A stretch of 26,284 nt of DNA from Chrysochromulina parva (Eukaryota > Haptophyta > Prymnesiales > Chrysochromulinaceae): NCBI GenBank assembly GCA_002887195.1, contig PJAB01000462.1:1-26284 (forward strand), given 5' to 3'. A program made the translations under genes and the position numbers. The notes beneath the pieces are model-generated. The model was not told the origin of the DNA. It did no database searches and saw nothing but the letters and a program-made list of their open reading frames with translations. Positions 7,177 to 14,799 of this stretch are shown here, piece by piece (the first letter of the stretch is position 1; each line of letters opens with the position of its first letter).

Positions 7177-10100
7177 ATGTTGCTCTTCGCACTCGCGCTC
7201 CTCGCTGCAGATGGTTTCCATCCCGAGCCGCCCGAGATGCTCGACATCAGCGACCGGGATTTGCAGCGCGCCGACTCGACCTTTGGGCTCCTCGTCATGT
7301 TCGGGAGCCGCCACTGCGAGCCGTGTGCCACTCTGCGGCCCCACCTGACTGCGCTGCAGCTGCAGCTCAACAGCGACGGCATCGCCGTTCTCATGGGTGC
7401 ACTCGACACGGATCGCTACTCGCAAGTGGCCGATGAGCTCGGCATCACGCACCATCCGTCGTTTGCGTTCTACGCCGCCCAAGACGCCAAGCCGCCGCGG
7501 CTCTACACAGGCGGCAGCTCGATGCGCGAGCTGCTGAATTGGGTGCTGGAGACGTACGAGCAAGCTCGCGTGCGCAAAGGCAGTGCGTCGCCTTATCGGC
7601 CGCGAACGCTGGCTGACACGCGGATGATGCATCCAAATGCGGAGCGGGTCCCGGGGCACGGCCGGACAACTGTCCTGCAGCCTCTCCTCGAGGAGCGAGC
7701 CCCGGCGCCCGAGAACCTCCGACCCGCCACGCCCGTCGAGTGCGGCGGAAACGCACGCACCGCGCTCGCCGTCATCGGCGGCCAGCTCGAGCTCAGCGTC
7801 GGCGCGGAGCGCGAGGGCACGCCGGTGGCCGTCGCCGTCGGAGCGTGGGATGCGAACGGCGCTCGCTTTGTGCCGCTGGGACAGCCGCAGTCGGCACAAA
7901 GCGAGCGCCAGTCGGCCGAGGGCACCGCGACGCGCACCGGCGGCGGCACGCTCGCGGGCGATGCACGCGTGCTCGCGCGCAACCGCACCGGGTGCATCTT
8001 TGCCGCGGGCACGCTCCGCCCTGATGGCGGCTGATTGTGGCTGATTGCGGCTGATTGCATCTGATTGCATCTGATTGCATCTGATTGCATCTGATTGCAT
8101 CTGATTGCCTCGCTCATCAGGTGCATCTTTGCCGCGGGCACGCTCCGCCCGTCGGCGACCGCAGCGCGAGGCTTCGAAGGCGCCGAGGAGCTCGTGGCGC
8201 GCTGGCAGACGACGTTAGGATGGCAAGCGCTTCATGGCCCACTACGAGCGGCGGGCGGCGCCGCTCGTGCTGAGCGTCGTGCCGAGCGTTTTGCCGGGCG
8301 CGGGCGCAGCGACTGGGGTGTCGACGAAGACGGCGAGCGCCGTCCCGAGTATCTCGGCGACGCGAGCGACGAGGACGAGGACAATGCTCGGGACGGCGCT
8401 CGGGACCACGCTCGGGACGACGCGTCGGCGGCCGTCGCGTACGCTGCTCGGGACGGCGCGATCGCCGCGCTTTGCGTGCACGGCTCGACCCTCTACGTGG
8501 GCGGCGGCTTCACGCTTCGCCCTCTGGGCCTCGACTGCGCGAGCGCCGAGTCGAGCGCGGGCGCCGAGTCGAGCGCTGGCGCCGTGTCGAGCGCTGGCGC
8601 CGTGTCGAGCGCTGGCGAGGGTGCGAGCGCCGAGGGCTACCGGTACAGCCGCGCCGAGCGCGTGCGTGATCTGTGCCGTCCATTGGAAGGCGCCGTGTCG
8701 AGCGGGGGGCGGCGCGAGGTGCGCTTCGTGGCGGCGTGGCACGCCGAGACGAGTGAATGGTCCGCCCTCGGCGGCGGCGTGGATGCGGCCGTGACGGCGC
8801 TCGCCCTCGACGGCGCGCGAGGCGTGCTGTTCGTCAGCGGCAGCTTCTCGCGTGTCGGCGCGTTGGCCACGCCGAGCGGCCTGGCCGCTTGGGACGGCGC
8901 GCGGTGGCGCGCGCCGTCCCGCGCAGTGAGCAGCCTGCCGAGGGGCGCGCGGCTCCTACAGCTGCTGGTGGGTGGCAGCCGGCTGTTTGCACGTTCCGAG
9001 GATGGGAGTGTACACGTGCTCGCAGACAGCGGCGAATGGTCGGTGCTGCCACGACTGCCCGCACCGCTCCGGACTGTTTCAACGCTCGCATGGCTCGATC
9101 GTCCGCTCGAGACGGCGCTCGAGAGCGCCGTCGTGAGCGCAGGCGATGCGGGTGCGCCGGCGGGTGCGGCCGAGAAGGTCGAGGACGGCGGCGGGCAGTA
9201 CATTCCCGAAGGGCAGCTTCTCGCGGCGGGAGACTTTGTGAGGTACGAGCGGAGTGGTGAGATGGGCGGCGTGGTGGCTTGGGATGGTCGTGAGTGGCGC
9301 CCTCTCGGCAGCACACGCACGAGTGCTCACGACGGCGCGCGCGACGACCAGGCGCCCGGGGGCAGTGCTGCTCGCCACGACGCTCGCGCGCCGCCCGAGG
9401 GCACTGGGGTGCGCTGGGGGCTGATCACGGCTTTGAGCATCGGCGTACTGCCGTGGGGCTCCAGCTCCACTGGGCTGCTCGCCGCAGGCCACTTTGGGCG
9501 CAGCGACGGCATGGCATGGTGGCGCGGTCGGGTGGACCAGTCATGGGAGCTCGTGCAGGGCACGGGGACCGTGCGCGCGCTCTCGCTCGCCGATCGCGCC
9601 GTGCGGGGGCTCGAGGCGCCCACGACGGCGCGCAGACCTGCGCTCCGCTGGCCCACCACGGCGCCGGCGAGCGTCGTGGCGGGCGAGCCGATGTGGGTCG
9701 AGGTGGCACCGCCTTCATCCACGTCAGAGTCACAGGCGATGGGCGAGGGCGCCGTGGTGGGCGTACCAGTAGTCCGATGGGAGTCCTCTGTGGAAGGGGA
9801 TGGTCCCTCTGTGGACGGTCCCTCTGGGGCTGGCCCGTCACCAGGCCCAGCACCGGTACCGGCGCCCGCGTCGCCGCAGCGTGTTGGCGTGGCGGCGCTC
9901 GCGGCAGTCGAGCAATTTGAACGCCGCAAGGCGCGATACGGCCACCCAAACGATCGGCTGCTGCTCGGAGTGCTGCTAGTGTTGCCGCCGCTCTTCATCG
10001 CGTACTACGCAGTGCAGGCACGAACCGACTCAAGCGTCCTCACGGCGCGAAGCCGCGCGCCCTCGCCGGCGCAGGCGTGGCTGACGGAGACAGGGCGCAA

Positions 10101-10203
10101 GCTATCGGCACGAGCTGGCACGGCGGCGAATACGCTGCAGGACGTTGTGCTGCGCAATGCGGAGCGGGTATTGGAACGCGCGCTCATAGTACGGACAAGA
10201 TAA
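7177..10203 (+). CDS. Secretory thioredoxin-domain / Rax2-like beta-propeller membrane protein (spliced)
   Basis: Exon 1 is 7177-7991 and exon 2 is 8121-10203. Joined across the 129-nt intron they give 965 residues; unspliced, the frame stops at 8034. The Met at 7177 starts a signal peptide (MLLFALALLAADGF); the frame is open upstream to 7069. A thioredoxin fold follows with active site C47-E-P-C50 in LVMFGSRHCEPCATLRP and the downstream cis-Pro region HHPSFAFY, as in PDI-type proteins. Exon 2 holds repeated (L/V)YVGGGF, G..W..LGGGV, GLAAWDGARW and GVVAWDGREWRPLGS motifs, typical of Rax2/kelch-like propeller blades, with Ala/Ser-rich insertions. A membrane helix at about 9957-10017 (LLLGVLLVLPPLFIAYYAV) and a short Ser/Arg tail end the protein. 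Predicted topology is luminal or extracellular redox and propeller domains with a single C-terminal anchor. A role in folding or surface-protein oxidation is inferred. If the intron were not spliced, a 285-residue thioredoxin protein would end at 8034. Confidence 0.75.
7992..8120 (+). other. Predicted 129-nt GT-AG intron made of duplicated exon plus 10-bp repeats
   Basis: Donor CCGG, then GTGCATC; acceptor GCTCATCAG, then GTGCATC. It falls inside a Gly codon (GG then G) and removal joins RTG-CIFAAGTLRP to SATAARGF in one frame. The body contains several in-frame stops. The first 30 nt copy the start of exon 2, the next 90 nt are CTGATTGCAT-type units, and the last 10 nt form the acceptor. The length is a multiple of three. 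Confidence 0.75.
8021..8110 (+). repeat. Nine tandem 10-bp units, consensus CTGATTGCAT
   Basis: Units run in perfect 10-nt register from 8021 to 8110. Five are exactly CTGATTGCAT (8051-8100); the outer ones differ (CTGATGGCGG, CTGATTGTGG, CTGATTGCGG, CTGATTGCCT). Every unit contains CTGAT, which matches a CTRAY branch-site core. Confidence 0.93.
8548..8619 (+). repeat. Four 18-bp units encoding (E/V)SSAG(A/E)
   Basis: Four tandem 18-bp units (GAGTCGAGCGCGGGCGCC and close variants) encode a Ser/Ala/Gly linker in the propeller region. They keep the frame and look like a loop insertion in a blade. Confidence 0.85.
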
Positions 10204-10212
10204 AAATATACT
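10199..10212 (+). promoter_or_regulatory. TATA-like AT-rich element before the carboxypeptidase gene
   Basis: GATAAAAATATACT overlaps the stop of the upstream gene and lies about 75 bases before the preferred ATG. It is the only AT-rich island in the short spacer. Assignment as a core promoter is inference. Confidence 0.3.
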
Positions 10213-10284
10213 TCGCACAGCTTGAATACAGAAAAATCCTATCTTCACAGCCTTCTTCACAGCCCTGCGGAAAAACCGTATCAA

Positions 10285-11910
10285 ATGCTCGCCATCTTCA
10301 TCGCCAGCATTCTCTCTCCGGCGGTACCGAATGCGGATGCGATCCCTGAGTTGCCCGATTACGGCACTCCACCGACGCTGCAGTGGTCGGGGTTTCTCAA
10401 TGCCTCCAAGGCGGAGCCGGGCACCTTCCTCCATTACTGGTTTGCGGCAGCCGAGTTGCCGGACTGGCAGAAGAAGCCGACGATTCTCTGGTTGAACGGC
10501 GGTCCGGGCTCGAGCTCGCTCATCGGCATGCTGCAGGAGATGGGTCCGCTGATCGTCGATCGCAATGGCGCTCTGATGAAAAACCCCTGGGCGTGGACGA
10601 AGATTGCCAACTTAGTTGCGATGGAGTCTCCTGCAGGTGTGGGGTACTCATACTGTGCGGCCATGCTCACAGGCGGCTCGTGCGCCAACACTGACGTGTC
10701 GACAGCCAAGGCTGCCGCAGCCGCGATCGCTGACCTGTTCAGCACCAAGTTTCCGGAACTTCGTGCCAACCCGTTCTTCATCTCAGGCGAGTCGTATGCT
10801 GGCGTCTACGTCCCAACGCTTGCGGCCGAGATCGTCAAGGCAAACAAAGCCGGCGCGCCGCACATCAATCTCGTCGGTCTGGCCGTGGGCGATCCATGCA
10901 CCGACAACACGGCGCAGGCCGACAGCATGGACATGCTCTGGTACGCGCACAAGTACGGTCTCGTGCCCGACGCCGAGTTTGACTTCTTATGGAATACGTG
11001 CCGAACTCGTGCACCTTCGGCAGTGGGCGCGGGTGAGTGGCGGGCCGAGGCCTCGGTGGCGGGGCACGTGCGAGTACGGCCGACGCGCCGATCCTATGCA
11101 ACTGCAACCTCGCCGGCAGACCAGGACAATTGCACGATCGCGTACCGCAAGTTCCTCGTATCCTCGAGCAAGGCGATCTCACAAGACTGGGACCTTCAGT
11201 ACATCAACGAGCTCTCGTACTACTCTCCCGCCGCGCCCTTCCGCTGGGACGTGCCTTACACGCTCAACGGGCGCACGGCGGCGTACATGAATCGCGACGA
11301 CGTCAAGAAGGCGCTGCATGTGGAGACGGCGCCGCAGACCTCATGGCCTGGGCCGCCAGACGGATGGAGTTACAAGTCGAGCTACGACGCGTGCAACGGC
11401 GGTGACAAGCTCTCCAACAAGTCTATGATCGACTTTTACCGCGAGCTTGCCCCAGCACTTCCGGGCAAGATCGTGGTGTTCAACGGCGACACCGACCCGT
11501 GTGTCTCGTATGAGGGTACTCGGACGGCCATCGAGCGGGTCGGCTTCCAAGAAGTGTCCCCCACGCGCCCGTGGTTTTTCAATGCGAGCGCCGCGACGTC
11601 GGAGTTCCTGCTGCAAAAGGACTTGCTCTTTGGGCCGGCCCTCGCAACCGTGGACGCTGGCCCCCAATTCGGCGGGAACATCGTCGACTACGAGCATAAC
11701 CTCTCCTTTGCGACGGTGCACGGCTCCGGGCACATGGTTCCGACGTACCGCCCGCAAGCCGGGCTCAAACTCATTCAGCACATTGTCGAGGATACGCCGT
11801 TTGCCCCGCCCGTGCCGTCCGATGCACAGATTCTCTCCATGTCCGAGGATGACTTTGACGCTTTCCTCGACACGTGGGTGGTAATGGCGAAGACGGCGCA
11901 GTACGTCTGA
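10285..11910 (+). CDS. Serine carboxypeptidase, peptidase family S10
   Basis: Hydrolyses C-terminal residues of peptides in the vacuole/lysosome or outside the cell. The frame is open from 10222, but the Met at 10285 starts a signal peptide (MLAIFIASILSPAVPNADA), giving 541 residues, the usual size. In numbering from 10222: the oxyanion/substrate-binding loop WLNGGPGSSS is near 92-101, the nucleophile is Ser191 in SGESYAG, the catalytic Asp is Asp425 in NGDTDPCVSYEG, and the catalytic His is His504 in HGSGHMVPTYRP. The ESPAGVGYSY motif is also present. All triad residues are intact, so activity is expected. An 87-nt segment (11033-11119) with canonical splice sites sits in-frame in the insertion domain and may be a skipped or retained intron; if spliced, the protein loses 29 residues. 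Only 81 bases separate it from the upstream stop. Confidence 0.93.
   Translation: MLAIFIASILSPAVPNADAIPELPDYGTPPTLQWSGFLNASKAEPGTFLHYWFAAAELPDWQKKPTILWLNGGPGSSSLIGMLQEMGPLIVDRNGALMKNPWAWTKIANLVAMESPAGVGYSYCAAMLTGGSCANTDVSTAKAAAAAIADLFSTKFPELRANPFFISGESYAGVYVPTLAAEIVKANKAGAPHINLVGLAVGDPCTDNTAQADSMDMLWYAHKYGLVPDAEFDFLWNTCRTRAPSAVGAGEWRAEASVAGHVRVRPTRRSYATATSPADQDNCTIAYRKFLVSSSKAISQDWDLQYINELSYYSPAAPFRWDVPYTLNGRTAAYMNRDDVKKALHVETAPQTSWPGPPDGWSYKSSYDACNGGDKLSNKSMIDFYRELAPALPGKIVVFNGDTDPCVSYEGTRTAIERVGFQEVSPTRPWFFNASAATSEFLLQKDLLFGPALATVDAGPQFGGNIVDYEHNLSFATVHGSGHMVPTYRPQAGLKLIQHIVEDTPFAPPVPSDAQILSMSEDDFDAFLDTWVVMAKTAQYV
11033..11119 (+). other. Possible 87-nt in-frame intron in the carboxypeptidase gene
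   Basis: A strong donor GTGAGT at 11033 and acceptor CCGGCAG ending at 11119 bound 87 nt with no in-frame stop. The encoded stretch is Arg/Ala/Val-rich and unlike S10 sequence. Splicing joins SAVGA to DQDNCTIAYRKF in the same frame, with the junction codon becoming GAC. Confidence 0.5.
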
Positions 11911-12222
11911 AACCTGGCTCCACACCACAAAGGAATGAGGATGCGATGACGGGCGGTGGTTCCGGTCGGAGGTTCGGAGCGGTGTAGGAAAGGGGCGGAT
12001 GCTGACTCGAGTGTGTGAGGTGAGGAAGGAGAGGAACTGACTCGAGGTGTCTAGTCAAGTCCTTCCACTTGATACTTACTAAGCTGTGAATTCTCTCTTG
12101 AATTTGCTGACCGATTTTCCTGTCGAAAGTCCAGCGAGACCTCGAAACGAGGGTCGAAACGGCGTCCCGCGATTCAAATTCACGAGACAAGCTGTGAACG
12201 CCCCCGCGTTCAGGGTCTCAAC
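11911..12222. other. Intergenic region between carboxypeptidase and VEFS genes
   Basis: Holds the 3' UTR of the carboxypeptidase gene and the 5' leader of the next gene, with an AT-richer block at about 12060-12130. The string AAGCTGTGAA occurs at about 12080 and again near 12190. A short hairpin sits just before the next ATG. No gene or RNA gene is visible. Confidence 0.5.
12195..12212 (+). promoter_or_regulatory. 7-bp perfect hairpin with C4 loop in 5' leader
   Basis: TGAACGC at 12195-12201 pairs with GCGTTCA at 12206-12212 across CCCC. It ends 10 bases before the ATG at 12223, so it could affect initiation on the VEFS-gene mRNA. No regulatory family is recognised. Confidence 0.4.
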
Positions 12223-13041
12223 ATGCCGTCGAAGACGCCGAAGGCCGTCGCCCCAAAGCCAGTACGCAAATGCGGCACGCCGGGCTGCAACTTGCCCGAC
12301 TACCACCCCGGCATTTGCGAATCCCTGGCACCGGCAAGGAAGCGCGATCCGGTGAATTACACATTGAAGCCGGCGCCGAAGCCGCCTCCGCGTCCCGCGG
12401 CCATGCCTCGGCTTAAGAGGCGGGTTGCCGTGCTGAAACCGGCGGAACAGAGCATTCTGCCCAACGGTCTGCACCGTTTCTACCATGTTCATCGCTGGGG
12501 CGTGCCGCTACCTGATGGCCCTGTCGATTGCACCGCGGGGAGCGACGACGAGGTGGATGAGAGCTGGCGGCTTGAGGCACCGGCTCGGCGCACGAGGGCG
12601 CGCACGGACGTGCCGTCGGGCGATGCGACGTTAGCGCAGCTCTGGAATGCGCACGTGCGATCGTTGCCTCCGCTCGTTTCCGATCGCATGGTGCCGGGAG
12701 CGTGCCGTCAGTTTGCACGGGCGCACGCAAAGGTCCTCGCCAAGGAGCTGCGCCTTTCCTTCGCATCGCACCTTGCCGTGCTGTGCGAGCACAATCTGCT
12801 ACACAACGACGACGCGGAGGATTGCGTGCTGATCGTCGATGCTCTTGCCGCCGCCTCTCGTTCATCGGCGGAGTCAGGTCTTCGAAGCGACTCCGCCGAG
12901 GACGGCCCAAGCCTACTGCCCACTGCGCTATGTGCCGAGTGTTCGCGCCCGCTGCACGGGAAGCGCTGTGTCTCGTTTGGGCGGGCACGAGGAGCGGCCA
13001 CGTGGCCGCTCCAGCAAACCTTAGCAGCAGCGGATCGCTGA
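12223..13041 (+). CDS. Small Su(z)12-type VEFS-box protein (candidate PRC2 subunit)
   Basis: A 272-residue protein. Residues 84-200 match the VEFS box of Su(z)12/EMF2/VRN2/FIS2. HRFYHVHRW corresponds to the start of the box, SDDEVDESW to the acidic DSEDExDxxW motif, LAQLWNAHV to LxxLWNxHV, and ACRQFARAHAKVLAKELRLSFASHLAVLCEHNLL to the ACxxFxxxxxxxLxxxxLRxxFxLHLxxLxxxxLI helices. In known PRC2 this box binds the EZH2-type methyltransferase that deposits H3K27 methylation. The usual Su(z)12 N-terminal part and its C2H2 finger are missing. Instead a C17-x4-C22-x5-H28-x3-C32 motif (CGTPGCNLPDYHPGIC) is near the N-terminus, and a CAEC..H...C cluster is near the C-terminus. Both could bind zinc (inference). 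The residues after about 200 are Ser-rich and less certain. The length is well under the 600-700 typical of Su(z)12. Confidence 0.72.
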   Translation: MPSKTPKAVAPKPVRKCGTPGCNLPDYHPGICESLAPARKRDPVNYTLKPAPKPPPRPAAMPRLKRRVAVLKPAEQSILPNGLHRFYHVHRWGVPLPDGPVDCTAGSDDEVDESWRLEAPARRTRARTDVPSGDATLAQLWNAHVRSLPPLVSDRMVPGACRQFARAHAKVLAKELRLSFASHLAVLCEHNLLHNDDAEDCVLIVDALAAASRSSAESGLRSDSAEDGPSLLPTALCAECSRPLHGKRCVSFGRARGAATWPLQQTLAAADR

Positions 13042-13550
13042 GTGTGCGCTTCGCAACCTGTTTCAGTGCAACTGTCGTAGTTGGCGTGGGCCCTCGGCGC
13101 CTCGGCGCCTCGGGAAACGCGGAGCGCGGCGGGTTTGATTCGTTCCTAGAGTGTTTACTCGTACAGAGCTCAATGGGGCGATATTTCGAGTTCTTTTTGA
13201 GTAGGTGGGGTTCGCGTATACTACTTTTTGCGTCGCCTCTTTTCGCTCTCTTCAAGTCGCTCTCTTGCCGCCGCGGCGTTGCCGGGGTTCGATGCGGCGA
13301 AGGCGCAAGGCGGGCGCCACCCGACGCCGAAATGAAGTCGCGCGTAGGTCACATCTGTCGAGGGCCCAATTCTGACATGGCACCGGTCTGGGCGTGTCCA
13401 TCGAACTTCGCGGCGCCCAGGATCTTGAGACGAGACGTGCAGGCTGCCCTCGGGTGTCTCTCCCGTGGAAGCGTCAGGGCACTCTGCTGCAGATATCAGG
13501 CGTTGCGAGGTCCGTCGGGGACCAGATGGGCGACTGGTGACCGCCGCAGC
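13042..13550. other. Intergenic region between convergent genes
   Basis: Probable shared 3' UTR space of the VEFS gene and the minus-strand At4g15545-like gene. It has an AT-richer block at about 13160-13250. Open frames through it are Arg/Ser-rich shadows. No RNA gene is recognised. Confidence 0.5.
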
Positions 13551-14351
13551 CTACGAGAGGCCGTGCTTGGAGAGAAGTGCCTTGAAGGAGGAGAAGAGGT
13601 CCTCGTTCTCGCCACCAAAGATCTCCTGCGCCATTCGTATCGTCTCCTCGCGCGACTGGGCGTGGTCATTCAGCCGCTTGATGTTCGCGAGGAACTGGTT
13701 GAACTGCTCGTACGTGAGCCGCAGCCGAGCCTGCCGGAAAAAGTCCTTGCCGTCCATGCGCGCGGCAGCCGATTCGGGTGGAGCGGGCGTAGCCGCCACC
13801 GAGTGCGCCGCCGGCGGCGGCGCGCCCACCGACGCGGACATAGGCGGCTGAGCGCGGGAGCTGTAAGGCGCGTTGCAGGGCGACGATGGTCCGAGGCCGC
13901 CCAGGAAGCTCGAGCGCGGGCCGAGCGCGCCGCCCGGCGTGAAGTCAGCAACTCCACCGCTGCAGCCACCGGCGGCGCTGAAAAGGAAGCCACCGGCGGC
14001 CGCGGCCGCTGCCGCAGCGCCGCTGCCGGGGAGATCCTCATCCTTGATTGACTGCAAGATTGAGCGCTTAAACGAATCGAGCTTCGAAAGGTCGCGCTGC
14101 GTGGCCTTCAGATCCTGCTGCAGAGACGACTTTTCGTCGGAGAGCACGCGCACGCGGCTCTCACTTTCACTCAGCTGCGCCTCGAGCTCCGCCACACGCC
14201 TTTCGAGCAGCGCCACCTGCTGCTGCCGATCCTTGCCATAGGCGCGCAGCTGCTGCAGCTCGTGCTCCTGCTGCCGGGCCTTTTCGTCGTAGGCCGTCTC
14301 GATCATCCGCAGGCCTTGGCGGAGGGCCTCGTCGGGCCCGCTGGCCATCAT
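13551..14351 (-). CDS. At4g15545-like coiled-coil protein
   Basis: A 266-residue protein. Residues 1-105 are helical and Glu/Gln/Lys/Arg-rich with heptad spacing (coiled coil). Residues 110-198 are Ala/Gly/Pro/Ser-rich and probably disordered. Residues 199-266 form a conserved C-terminal domain: DGKDFFRQARLRLTYEQF, FLANIKRLNDHAQSREET, and QEIFGGENEDLFSSFKALL. This agrees with plant proteins of the At4g15545 type (DGKEFFRQxRxRLSYEQF, REET, EIFGxxNKDLY). As I recall, some Arabidopsis members are ER-body-associated NAI2-interacting proteins (NAIP); the molecular function is unknown and transfer to this alga is inference. Start at the first Met (MMASGPDEALRQGL), directly before the coiled coil. 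It is convergent with the VEFS gene and divergent from the fasciclin gene. Confidence 0.8.
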   Translation of the reverse strand: MMASGPDEALRQGLRMIETAYDEKARQQEHELQQLRAYGKDRQQQVALLERRVAELEAQLSESESRVRVLSDEKSSLQQDLKATQRDLSKLDSFKRSILQSIKDEDLPGSGAAAAAAAAGGFLFSAAGGCSGGVADFTPGGALGPRSSFLGGLGPSSPCNAPYSSRAQPPMSASVGAPPPAAHSVAATPAPPESAAARMDGKDFFRQARLRLTYEQFNQFLANIKRLNDHAQSREETIRMAQEIFGGENEDLFSSFKALLSKHGLS

Positions 14352-14799
14352 TTGATCGGCTTTTGAGGTCCGTTCACAGCTTTTTGAGAGGGAAGGAGTC
14401 CACGCACGAAACCATTCGAGAGTGGGATAGTTTCCGCCGACGCCGACCCGCCCCAGCTAGGCGAGTCAAGTCAATTCAACTTCATGAACAACAGACCCAA
14501 CGGCGTTGTCGATATTATTTGACGCGCTGCCGTGCGAGTCAAGCGCTCAAGCCTATTGACTTGATATGACTTGACTTTGGCTTGAATCATCTCGTCGTAC
14601 TATCACGAGTTCCGTCTGAAGCGTCGAGATTCCCCCAAATCTCGACAGCGTGCTCCGCCCGACAAACCATCTCCGACGCAACCTCGCAATGTGCGTCGCC
14701 GCCGTCACCCCCGCTGTGTCTTGTTCGGCGTGGTTCTCGCCGCCGTCGGTCTCGCTCATGCCATGGCGTGTCTCTTTGCGCAGGATTCACACCACCGTT
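14352..14799. promoter_or_regulatory. Divergent promoter / 5' leader region
   Basis: Lies between the At4g15545-like gene (-) and the fasciclin gene (+). It contains GTCAAGTCA-type strings in both orientations (GAGTCAAGTCAATTCAAC near 14461, TTGACTTGATATGACTTGAC near 14554) and a 9-bp hairpin at 14623. The right part (14689-14799) may be a first exon plus a 54-nt intron of the fasciclin gene. Confidence 0.4.
14623..14646 (+). promoter_or_regulatory. 9-bp perfect hairpin with CCCCCA loop
   Basis: GTCGAGATT at 14623-14631 pairs fully with AATCTCGAC at 14638-14646. It lies upstream of the fasciclin coding region, in its promoter or 5' leader. The function is unknown; there is no T-tract, so it is not a bacterial-type terminator. 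Confidence 0.45.

Larger units (their letters stand above)
7991..8150 (+). repeat. 31-bp direct repeat flanking the repeat array
   Basis: Identical 31-bp copies lie at 7991-8021 and 8120-8150 (GGTGCATCTTTGCCGCGGGC onward), exactly 129 nt apart. The left copy supplies the splice donor; the right copy is the retained exon sequence. Confidence 0.93.

Noticed and set aside
8095..10203. Independent gene starting at the ATG inside the 10-bp array
   Set aside because: The ATG arises from repeat sequence (GCATCTGATT on the array edge), there is no signal peptide, and splicing the 129-nt intron joins this frame exactly to the upstream secretory gene.
12702..14051. 449-residue plus-strand frame across the VEFS end, spacer and At4g15545-like gene
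   Set aside because: It overlaps two better genes in other frames and is Arg/Ser/Cys-rich with no recognisable motif.
14461..14580. MITE or transposon end from GTCAAGTCA / TGACTTGA inverted strings
   Set aside because: The match is short and imperfect and there is no target-site duplication or internal element.
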